Shown here: positions 46,501-52,874 of the stretch, one piece after another
How the letters are laid out: each line of letters starts with the position of its first letter
Position numbering within the stretch: the first letter of the stretch is position 1
Assembly (NCBI GenBank): GCA_002331485.1
Contig: DCYS01000012.1
Location: 1 to 64,000, forward strand
DNA from: Flavobacteriales bacterium UBA2104
Lineage (GTDB): Bacteria; Bacteroidota; Bacteroidia; Flavobacteriales_D; Crocinitomicaceae
Direction of reading: 5' to 3'
Length of the DNA stretch: 64,000 bases
The notes under the pieces: generated by a model
The model's database searches: none
What the model saw: the letters and a program-made list of their open reading frames with translations, nothing else
What the model was told of the DNA's origin: nothing
Position numbers and translations under genes: made by a program

Positions 46501-47225
46501 CCAGTATTGATGGAATACTCTACCGATGCAACGTCATACTTTATGGGTGACGAAGAAGATTGACTACCTCCAGAGACATAGACACTAGAAGAACCAAGTT
46601 TAACAACACTTGCTATGTCATTTAGGTTAGAATAATCATAAGAGTTTCGCCATACAAAGGCTCCAGTACTTGCATTCAGACCTATTGTTAAATAGTCGTA
46701 TTCAGTATTTGCTCCTTTACTTGCTCCTGTTACTACTACAACCTGCCCGTTACTTGTTATGTCTACTCCGAAATCTTCGCCGCCATTTACATTCGGATTA
46801 TCATAAGTGTATTGCCATAATTCATTCCCATCACTGTCAAATTTTAAAACGATTAAATCATTCAAATCATTGACTGAATTGGTTATTGAGCCGGTTAAAT
46901 AGATGTTTTGATCATTATCTAGGAAAAACTTTGCCGAAAAGTCATCAACTCCAGCAGAACCATCAATTGATCTTTCCCATAAAAGATCTCCTTTTCTATT
47001 AAACTTTTGAAGTAACATATCGTGGTCTCCATTAGAATTAATGGTTGTTCCTGAAACAAAAACATTACTGTAAGGATCTGTTTCTACATGATTTTCGTAG
47101 AAAGCAGCAAGATTTCCACCATTTCCAACCCAAGATTCTGATAAATAGAATTGATTTGATTGTCCATACAATGTTGATCCGATGAAGCAGAAAGTGATTA
47201 AGAAAGATTGGTAAAATAAATTCAT
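43557..47225 (-). CDS. Subtilisin-family (S8) protease with beta-propeller N-domain and T9SS sorting domain
   Basis: 1222 residues. Signal peptide (ends TLYGQ); a propeller of SBBP-like repeats at about 25-440 (units such as GDHDMLLQKFNRKGDLLWE and NIYLTGS); a linker to about 600; the S8 catalytic domain with D642 (GIYDHLID), H688 (DSHGTRVAG) and S901 (NGTSAAAPHVAG), all present; a beta-rich domain; and a C-terminal type A T9SS sorting domain from about 1150 (ISIYPNPSSGLLTLVW ... LDDGVYYVKVF). It should be secreted through the outer membrane by T9SS and anchored or released at the surface. First gene of a four-gene unit inserted between xerD and aroQ. Confidence 0.93.
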   Translation of the reverse strand: MNLFYQSFLITFCFIGSTLYGQSNQFYLSESWVGNGGNLAAFYENHVETDPYSNVFVSGTTINSNGDHDMLLQKFNRKGDLLWERSIDGSAGVDDFSAKFFLDNDQNIYLTGSITNSVNDLNDLIVLKFDSDGNELWQYTYDNPNVNGGEDFGVDITSNGQVVVVTGASKGANTEYDYLTIGLNASTGAFVWRNSYDYSNLNDIASVVKLGSSSVYVSGGSQSSSSPIKYDVASVEYSINTGTQLNLKRSSGGAVAGVNEINDISIDNNDNIYLTGRVVNTSTGFDIVTYKLNSQLSLEWEKHFDFDGLNDVGNGIKINSQGDIIVAGYVTDSLEHENFCVLKYSTAGNLIWTKTYNGKVNSNDRAEQLVVGENDDIFVTGSSMNQSNTDFLTIMLDESGSLLSEVKFNGQFDLNDKPNSIAIDNDDNLIVVGQSEYSGNNFKNITVKYSFIKKTRTSLQPSNGDDPHLDNNIIVKFDKSKLNLVKIDKKGFVAGELSDFVDSIFIVEMNNLTNFSWDRLHTFKVYPDLTTNDTISVSRHHDTIPLPDLWASLIIEIPDGYNEQDICDTLISIFGIHRAQLEYLYYENSYPNDDFYVNGYQIGLYPNSAVNEGSIDVEGAWDLIGNSGGFKGDMDVKVGIYDHLIDYSHFEFGHGGSLIGSKIISGYNYHIGSGSTDISYANSLSDSHGTRVAGIIGAQNNEAAGIAGIAGGDIGLDPISDRGVSLYSMGIFYLNNNPSTSQVANAFVMGSSSTNSNFGYGLEIANHSYGRVGNSDPEVLEALKVSWKNGTINIAARGKSGANNLLEFPGCYLDDYLITVVASGEDGNRMDGSNGPGNWVSPYGIANSGNTQACDVDVMAPGVSSLITTTTNQFDVSGSLTGCVSPTQQNSSRYACFNGTSAAAPHVAGVTALMYSTHDPDDHWEYKNNLAIEDVEHIVEKTTFNSPNSYDLESGYGLINAKEAVQNVMRPYTVKHQQHWGDDANIVFVGETEGLNNNGIDLWLFEEDWGIQNGSSMHKIEKYRLIWDLDYTPSGDNEIIDWWETKSRQLGGASSKSISSTIQQFYNYGNGIDEDYFDLNIWVNYNNNEVTGTLQTYCYKIYPNSNSSSFFWYPVNPEYVHFTYSLHLFNNTLGMNSYDENTEENISIYPNPSSGLLTLVWKEELNVTQLSVFDTQGKLCLDRNISYGNSKEIDISNLDDGVYYVKVFSEKEIYTKRIVKKH

Positions 47226-47320
47226 GATAATATTAATTTGTCGCTAAAGTAAATTTTTATTTTAAAATCACATAACAAAATAGGTTTTTAAAGTGTTAAT
47301 TATCAGTCTTTTACGTGTTT

Positions 47321-47351
47321 ATACGTACGTTTTAAGTATTAATACGTACAT
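47321..47351. promoter_or_regulatory. Direct repeats of ATACGTAC between divergent genes
   Basis: ATACGTACGT at 47321-47330 and ATACGTACAT at 47342-47351, start-to-start distance 21 bases, two helical turns. They lie between the protease operon and aroQ, where a regulator could act on either side. A TATTTTTG promoter box for aroQ follows at 47364-47371. The regulator is unknown. Confidence 0.4.
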
Positions 47352-47398
47352 GTTTTGTATCGTTATTTTTGCTATTTTTCAAAAAGAAATCTAAGCCT

Positions 47399-47818
47399 AT
47401 GAAGATCTTGATCATTAACGGACCGAATTTAAATCTACTTGGAAAGCGACAGCCTACTATTTATGGTGAGGTTACGTTTGAATATTTCCTTGAACAATTG
47501 AAAGAGAAAGATCACGATCTGAATTATTTTCAGTCAAATGTTGAAGGAGAGATCATCGATCAATTGCACGAAAATGATGCCGATGGAATCATCATTAATG
47601 CAGGGGGGTATACACACACCTCGGTGGCTATTAGAGATGCAATTGCTGCAATCCACAAACCAGTGGTTGAAGTACATATTTCAAATATTGCCGGGAGAGA
47701 ATCCTTCAGACATGAATCATTGATCAGTCCAGTTGTTGAAGGTTGTATTTTCGGATTTGGTTTAACGAGCTACGAGCTGGCTATAGACTATCTTTGTAAT
47801 TACAGAAAGAAGGATTAA
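47399..47818 (+). CDS. aroQ: 3-Dehydroquinate dehydratase, type II
   Basis: 139 residues from the ATG at 47399, chosen because the family begins exactly with MKILIINGPNLNLLG; an upstream start at 47369 would add ten unneeded residues. It converts 3-dehydroquinate to 3-dehydroshikimate in the shikimate pathway. Family residues seen are N10, R17, the catalytic Tyr22 (PTIYG), the Asn-Ala-Gly-Gly-Tyr-Thr-His loop (INAGGYTHTSVAIRDA) and VEVHISNI. INAGG replaces the common INPGA, a mild change. Usually dodecameric and cytoplasmic. It overlaps the convergent glycosyltransferase gene by four bases. Confidence 0.95.
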   Translation: MKILIINGPNLNLLGKRQPTIYGEVTFEYFLEQLKEKDHDLNYFQSNVEGEIIDQLHENDADGIIINAGGYTHTSVAIRDAIAAIHKPVVEVHISNIAGRESFRHESLISPVVEGCIFGFGLTSYELAIDYLCNYRKKD

Positions 47819-48849
47819 TCTACAAAGAACCTTTTGTTCAAGCCCTTAAACGATTTAATCCCTTTAAAGAAATACGCCCAAAGTAATGATGCTTTATAGA
47901 ATCCTGTTTTATTGAAAGTAGTGGATTCAGCTTTGATCGTTTTACGCTTCTTGACTAATGTACCTAAACTACCATAATAAGCAAAATGTGCCTTAAGTAT
48001 AGCGATAAAGTGTTTTCCTTGGAGTGAAGCTAAATACTTCATGCCTGCTACTCCATCGAGTATCATTCGATAAATGATCTTTCCAAACAACCAACCATCA
48101 TGATTCTTGTGGATCATGAATAAACTATTTCGGAAATTCAGGAAGGTCTTTCGTGGGTTCTCGTAGTTCAATGTCCCTCCTCCAACATGATATACTTTTG
48201 AGTCAGGAACAACATAAAATGAGTACCCTTTCTTTTTTGCTCTCCAGCACAGATCGATCTCTTCCATGTGGGCAAAGAAATCAGCATCTAAACCACCAAG
48301 ATCATGGTACACTTCTGATCGAATGATCATGCAAGCTCCAGTTGTCCAAAAGATCTCTTTTTCGTTATCATACTGTCCCTCATCTTTTTCAACCTCATCG
48401 AAAATACGACCACGACAAAACGGATAGTAATTTTTATCAATGAATCCTCCGCTGGCTCCAGCATGTTCGAAATATTCCTTTCGATCGTAAGCCAATACTT
48501 TTGGCTGAGCACCAGCTACGTTTTCCTGACTCACTTTATTGACTAAAGGAGTTAACCAACCAGCAGTTACTTCAATATCTGAATTGATCAAAACATAGAA
48601 TTCATATCGCCCTTGCAAGACGGTCAAAGCGTCATTGTAGCCTTTTGCAAAACCTCCATTAGATTTATTCTGAATGATCTCCAGATCAGGATAGTTTTGT
48701 TTCAAGAAATCAATGCTATCGTCGGTTGAATCATTATCTGCAATAATGATGTCACCACCTTCTGTGTTACCGATCAATGATGGCAGAAACTTTTTCAAAA
48801 AGTCACGACCGTTCCAATTGAGAATAACTACAGCGGTCTTTTCAGCCAT
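47815..48849 (-). CDS. Glycosyltransferase family 2 (rhamnosyltransferase-like)
   Basis: 344 residues. The GT-A fold is clear: VVILNWNGRDFLKKFLPSL, IIADNDSTDDSIDFL, the DxD-like motif VLINSDIEVTAGWL, then TTGACMIIRSEVYHDLGGLDADFFAHMEEIDLCWRAKKKGY, in which the ED-x-D/DLCWR signature marks the acceptor site. It probably transfers a sugar, possibly dTDP-rhamnose, in surface polysaccharide synthesis. No polysaccharide cluster surrounds it, so substrate and pathway are uncertain. It overlaps the GWxTD gene by one base and is co-transcribed with it. Confidence 0.9.
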   Translation of the reverse strand: MAEKTAVVILNWNGRDFLKKFLPSLIGNTEGGDIIIADNDSTDDSIDFLKQNYPDLEIIQNKSNGGFAKGYNDALTVLQGRYEFYVLINSDIEVTAGWLTPLVNKVSQENVAGAQPKVLAYDRKEYFEHAGASGGFIDKNYYPFCRGRIFDEVEKDEGQYDNEKEIFWTTGACMIIRSEVYHDLGGLDADFFAHMEEIDLCWRAKKKGYSFYVVPDSKVYHVGGGTLNYENPRKTFLNFRNSLFMIHKNHDGWLFGKIIYRMILDGVAGMKYLASLQGKHFIAILKAHFAYYGSLGTLVKKRKTIKAESTTFNKTGFYKASLLWAYFFKGIKSFKGLNKRFFVD

Positions 48850-50315
48850 TAGTAACTATTGTAATAAAGTGATGAATTCCCACCAAAATGCTGCTGATAC
48901 CCACTTCCATTAGGATTATCCAGGTTTTCATCAGGTGTATTTCGCTTGTTCAGAGCATAGCGCCATCTGTAATTTTGAAGTTCACCGACCATGTTACTGT
49001 GCAACAATCTATAATCATTCGCCAGATTAGTAGGACTATAGAAAACAAAACGTTTATTAGAGAAACGACCGATCTTATCGTATTGCCAGATCTCATAAGG
49101 ATATTCAGAAGGAGACGATGGTCTCTCTGTCAACTGACTTGGTGGCCCATATTGTAAGTAAACTCTACCTCTATCCGTTTCAAAACCAACCTGGTAATTT
49201 GTTGCAAACAAACGTTCCACCATTTTAACTTGTGCTTTATACCTCATCCACCCTTCAAATGGATTCTGTGGATTTGTTGCTTTCCAATATGATTGAAGAT
49301 ACTTCTCATTTTTCTCTCCATCTTTTTCCTTTAGTAGCTTGATGATATTCTTTACTTCTGAAGGACTTGAGATTGGAATTAAACTAGCCACATAATAACC
49401 CGTTGAGTCGTCAGGAATACTCTCTGCAAAGGCAGGATCAAGTACTGATGACTGATACGCGATCGCATTCATTTCAGTTGTGTTGTTTCTGTCGAAATTA
49501 AATGTTTCTTGTGCGATCTTATCCTTATCTCGATTTAACACATTGATCTCAAGTTTATATGCTCCCGTTGGAAGTGTGCTTATGTCTATATACTTTGCGA
49601 TCGGTTGAATTGGAGAAACTTCATATCTAAAATAACGTGTGTACTGCGAAAGATCCATCTCACTGTCTTCACTGATCAGCTTCTGCTCAACAACGTAAAC
49701 AGAATCTTCATAAAATCGATCAGTATTGTAGATCTCCACGTAATATGGCAAATGCATCAACTCAGTTGGGTAATAATTTGTGACCATTGGTATCACGTCG
49801 TAACCAAGTTTAGTAAATAGGTTTGCCTCTTTCTTCGCAGGTTGAATGGATTCAGCTGCAGAAAGGTTAGAAACCTCAACTTTATTACCCATGTCTTCGA
49901 TCGTAATTTCTTTTTGCACACTGATCGGAGGATTGTCTCTATTCTTATCATTGATCGTCAACTCATATTCATAGGTTCCAGGAGCCAAAGAGTATCGCTG
50001 AATATCATGAAAATCATCGACAATGCTATCTACAACCAAAGGCCCTTTCAGCACATACTTATCGAACTGTGCTATTGTATCATTTTGCGAAAAAACTTGT
50101 GTTACTTCGACTTCAGCATAGGTTTCTCCCTGATTCGTCACATATTTCAAGGTATGTCCAGCAAAATGAAGTTGAACCTCCAGGTAGTTTCCTTCATTGG
50201 GAGCATAAAATTGACGTTCATTTAGATATGCTTTGATCTTCTTTTCTTGAGCCAAACCTGTTGAGCTCAAAAAAATAGATAGCAAGATAATTATGGATAA
50301 AAATGAGAATCTCAT
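48849..50315 (-). CDS. GWxTD domain protein, secreted
   Basis: 488 residues from the ATG at 50315, which begins a signal peptide (MRFSFLSIIILLSIFLSSTGLAQ) and is preceded by AGAAGAA. Upstream GTG and ATG codons extend it without a better signal. The mature part is beta-rich up to about 290. A helical segment leads to the C-terminal GWxTD domain (QVGFETDRGRVYLQYGPP, with G-F-E-T-D in place of G-W-x-T-D, then PYEIWQYD). The domain is known from Bacteroidota and Acidobacteria without a proven function. It shares a transcript with a glycosyltransferase. Confidence 0.85.
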   Translation of the reverse strand: MRFSFLSIIILLSIFLSSTGLAQEKKIKAYLNERQFYAPNEGNYLEVQLHFAGHTLKYVTNQGETYAEVEVTQVFSQNDTIAQFDKYVLKGPLVVDSIVDDFHDIQRYSLAPGTYEYELTINDKNRDNPPISVQKEITIEDMGNKVEVSNLSAAESIQPAKKEANLFTKLGYDVIPMVTNYYPTELMHLPYYVEIYNTDRFYEDSVYVVEQKLISEDSEMDLSQYTRYFRYEVSPIQPIAKYIDISTLPTGAYKLEINVLNRDKDKIAQETFNFDRNNTTEMNAIAYQSSVLDPAFAESIPDDSTGYYVASLIPISSPSEVKNIIKLLKEKDGEKNEKYLQSYWKATNPQNPFEGWMRYKAQVKMVERLFATNYQVGFETDRGRVYLQYGPPSQLTERPSSPSEYPYEIWQYDKIGRFSNKRFVFYSPTNLANDYRLLHSNMVGELQNYRWRYALNKRNTPDENLDNPNGSGYQQHFGGNSSLYYNSY

Positions 50316-50478
50316 ATTTCTTCTATATATGAGCATAAAGTTACGGAAAATTGAAGATTTCACCCAATTCGCAGGTGGTATTGAGCAAAGTGTAGCATAT
50401 CAAGAGTAAAGTATCCTCTCAGTCAATCTTGATAATCAATGTTTTTCGAAAAAATCGAAAATTTGTTTTAAAAAATTG

Positions 50479-50508
50479 TTGCCAGAAAAATAACTATTAG
50501 TACTTTTG
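50479..50508 (+). promoter_or_regulatory. Promoter of tRNA-Ser
   Basis: TTG (50479-50481), 19 bases, TACTTTTG (50501-50508), a perfect TAnnTTTG box ending four bases before the mature tRNA. Confidence 0.75.
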
Positions 50509-50512
50509 TCGC

Positions 50513-50600
50513 GGAGAAATGGCAGAGCGGTTGAATGCACCGGTCTTGAAAACCGGCATACCGAGAGGTATCGGGGGTTCGAATCCCTCTTTCTCCGCCA
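50513..50600 (+). tRNA. tRNA-Ser (anticodon UGA)
   Basis: 88 bases. Acceptor stem GGAGAAA pairs with TTTCTCC, discriminator G and an encoded CCA. The anticodon arm is CCGGT-CTTGAAA-ACCGG, giving anticodon TGA. A long variable arm (ATACC-GAGA-GGTAT) is as expected for a class II serine tRNA, and the T arm is GGGGGTTCGAATCCCTC. It reads UCA and related serine codons. It has its own promoter and terminator. Confidence 0.97.
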
Positions 50601-50605
50601 CCAAA

Positions 50606-50634
50606 GGCCTCATAGAACTATGAGGCTTTTTTTA
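50606..50634 (+). terminator. Intrinsic terminator of tRNA-Ser
   Basis: Perfect 9-bp stem GCCTCATAG-AA-CTATGAGGC followed by seven Ts. Confidence 0.93.
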
Positions 50635-50819
50635 TACCCGAAAACTTCTTAAGAAAAGGCATTCTGAGGGATGAGAACCTTTGGGTTCGAACCGGAGCGT
50701 AGCGGAGCTCAACGTTAATGAACCGCAGAATTTTGAACTGTGGAATTTCGCATGTTGAAAGGGCAGAATCTTGATTTTATGCATGGATTGAAGTTAATTC
50801 CTCTTTCTCCGCCACTGAA

Positions 50820-50848
50820 GGCCTCATAGAACTATGAGGCTTTTTTTA
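50820..50848 (+). terminator. Duplicated terminator in the second tandem unit
   Basis: Same hairpin and T-run as at 50606-50634, copied with the 214-bp unit. Confidence 0.85.
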
Positions 50849-51152
50849 TACCCGAAAACTTCTAAAGAAAACGCATTCTAGGGGATTAGAACCCTTGGGT
50901 TCGAACCGGAGCGTAGCGGAGCTCAACGTTAACGAACCGCAGAATTTTGAACCGTGGAATTTTGAATGTTGAAAGGGCAGAATCTTGATTTTATGCATGG
51001 ATTGAAGTTAATTCCTCCTTATATGTTTATAGTTTCGGAATTAGTAGATGAGCTATACCTAACTCCCTCCGTTTGTTTAATCATAGTAAAGGCTTAATTA
51101 AACATTCTGTTGTTTTTGCGTGTTAAAAGTATATATCAAAATAGTCAATGAC

Positions 51153-51830
51153 ATGAAAAAACATTTAGTAGTAGGAGGATCTGGAGGAATTGGAAAAGCG
51201 ATCATCAAACAACTTCCAAATGAAGATGAAATCATTAATATTTCTAGACGAGAACCTGAAATAGATCGAAAGATCACTCATTACGGTATGGATGTTTTAA
51301 ATGACGACCTCCCAGAAATAGAAGGCATTAACTCAATTATATACTGTCCAGGCTCTATAAATCTAAAACCGATAAACAGTTTAAAGCTAGAAGATTTCCA
51401 GAATGACTTTAACATTAATGTTCTCGGTGCAGTAAGAGTAATTAAAGCATATCACAGAGATCTAAAACGAAATGATGGATCTATTGTGATGTTCAGCACA
51501 GTTGCTTCAAAAATGGGTATGTCATTCCACAGTTCGGTAGCTGCAGCGAAATCTGGTGTCGAAGGTCTAGCGAAATCATTGGCTGCTGAATTAGCTCCAA
51601 AAGTTCGTGTGAATGTTGTTGCACCTACAGTAACAGACACACCACTTGCAGAACACTTATTGCGCAATGAAAAATCTCAAGAATCAACAAAAGATCGTCA
51701 CCCACTAAAGAGATACTTACAGCCAAATGAAATCGCTTCTATGGCTACCTATCTCGTAAGTGATCAAGCCAAAGGAATGACAGGACAGATCATTGGGATT
51801 GATGCAGGGATTGGAAGTGTAAGAAGTTAG
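51153..51830 (+). CDS. Short-chain dehydrogenase/reductase with altered catalytic site
   Basis: 225 residues from the ATG at 51153 (a GTG at 51120 is also open but gives no better start). The NAD(P) site is VVGGSGGIGKAI, and FNINVLGAVRVI, SIVMFSTVASK and the C-terminal SDQAKGMTGQIIGIDAGIG are typical of classical SDRs. In the catalytic motif YxxxK the Lys is present (K133) but the Tyr position is Val129 (SSVAAAK). Substrate unknown. It may use another mechanism or serve as a binding protein. The gene stands alone and is followed by a copy of the GxxExxY-type repeat. Confidence 0.85.
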   Translation: MKKHLVVGGSGGIGKAIIKQLPNEDEIINISRREPEIDRKITHYGMDVLNDDLPEIEGINSIIYCPGSINLKPINSLKLEDFQNDFNINVLGAVRVIKAYHRDLKRNDGSIVMFSTVASKMGMSFHSSVAAAKSGVEGLAKSLAAELAPKVRVNVVAPTVTDTPLAEHLLRNEKSQESTKDRHPLKRYLQPNEIASMATYLVSDQAKGMTGQIIGIDAGIGSVRS

Positions 51831-51907
51831 GTGTTTGGAGCTTCATCACTGATAATCTTCCTCTTTAATGCGCTTCATTATAGTACACTCCGCTATATTT
51901 ATCATTT

Positions 51908-52066
51908 CACAGAGAACGTAGAGACATATTGGTATATTGAGATCACTGAGCATGAGTTGCGTAAATATGATGTTAACAATTCTCAGTGTAAGGATTGTGA
52001 CATTCATCACGCCCTGCATGCTCTGTGCCCTCACTCTCCAGCCTAAAAAACTCCGAGTACTCAGTG
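51908..52066 (-). repeat. Gene-free copy of the GxxExxY-associated repeat
   Basis: Read on the minus strand it parallels the 177-bp units at 32317-32745: left terminus CACTGAGTACTCGGAG, core GCACAGAGCATGCAGGGCGTG, inverse block CAACTCATGCTCAGTGATCTC and right terminus CTCTACGTTCTCTGTG. The two 16-base ends match in inverse at 11 positions. It lies between convergent genes and carries no coding sequence. Confidence 0.8.
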
Positions 52067-52121
52067 TAACAAAATTATGAGAGCGACACTTTTTAGATCT
52101 TTAGGTTCAATAATTCTTATG

Positions 52122-52751
52122 CTAGAGTTGGTAGGAAAGCACTAATGATAGAGAAGTGAAATACTGACCTTGATTGAGCATATTTTGATGCCAAGTTCCC
52201 AATACAAAAAGAGCTGGTGGAAATGCCTGATCCACTTTATGATCACGTACTGAAACAATCGAATTTTGATAAAGTAATCTTAGACTAAGACGATCCCTTA
52301 GTTCATATCCAATATTGAACTCAGCTCCTAATTCGATAGGATCAAATATTCTTGGGTCATCTATTTCTCCGAATTGCGTCCTTTCACGTTGATTGATCTT
52401 AACACCGAGTACTGGTCCCGCACATATCGAAAACTGATCGATTGAAAAATTGATGAGTAAAGGTGCTTCGATGTAGTTGACTCTCAAACGATAAGTATTC
52501 ACATTGTTGTTCGATTTATATATTCTTGAGCCCTTTTGATTAAAACGTAAACCGAATATCATACTCCAGCTATCGTTCAAGTTATAAGAAACTTCTCCTC
52601 CAGCCATCGCGCCAAATTGCACAAATCCATACGCACCGTCACCACTGATCTGACTTGAAGTTAAACCACCTACAACACGAGCTTCAAACCGCTGTGCCGA
52701 GGCAGTAAAAATTGTAATAAAAAAAATTAATCCAAGAGAAAATTTCTTCAT
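52122..52751 (-). CDS. Outer-membrane beta-barrel protein (PorT/OMP_b-brl family)
   Basis: 209 residues. A signal peptide (ends TASAQ) is followed by amphipathic strands with repeated Gly and aromatic residues (VVGGLTSSQISGDGAYGFVQFGAMAGGEVSY, SMIFGLRFNQKGSRIY, APLLINFSIDQFSICAGPVLGVKI) and a last strand YFTSLSLVLSYQL. This is the usual pattern of the Bacteroidota outer-membrane barrel family, eight or so strands. PorT is one member, but this broad family has many paralogs, so no specific role is given. Single gene, divergent from the DEAD-box helicase. Confidence 0.8.
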   Translation of the reverse strand: MKKFSLGLIFFITIFTASAQRFEARVVGGLTSSQISGDGAYGFVQFGAMAGGEVSYNLNDSWSMIFGLRFNQKGSRIYKSNNNVNTYRLRVNYIEAPLLINFSIDQFSICAGPVLGVKINQRERTQFGEIDDPRIFDPIELGAEFNIGYELRDRLSLRLLYQNSIVSVRDHKVDQAFPPALFVLGTWHQNMLNQGQYFTSLSLVLSYQL

Positions 52752-52844
52752 CTAATATTGCTTTGAGATCGCAAGTTCAAAGATCGTTTAATTAGATCTT
52801 AATGCAAATAAAATACTATAAAATGGGTTTCTCTCTTTATTGTC

Positions 52845-52852
52845 GTACATTT
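52845..52852 (+). promoter_or_regulatory. Promoter -7 box of the DEAD-box helicase gene
   Basis: TACATTTG fits TAnnTTTG and lies 22 bases before the ATG at 52875. No clear TTG is seen at the expected upstream distance. Confidence 0.4.
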
Positions 52853-52874
52853 GCAGCCAATTTTAATAGATAGT

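Larger units (their letters stand above)
50586..51013 (+). repeat. 214-bp tandem duplication starting in the tRNA-Ser 3' end
   Basis: CCTCTTTCTCCGCCAC, the last 15 bases of the tRNA plus one, recurs at 50800, and CCTC begins again at 51014: two units of 214 bases each, about nine tenths identical by eye. Each unit holds the tRNA 3' tail, a strong terminator hairpin and a segment with GGGTTCGAACC, like a T arm. No protein-coding gene lies in 50601-51152. Confidence 0.85.

Noticed and set aside
50686..50720. Second tRNA gene suggested by GGGTTCGAACC
   Set aside because: Only a T-arm-like segment is present; no acceptor stem, D arm or anticodon arm can be folded around it.
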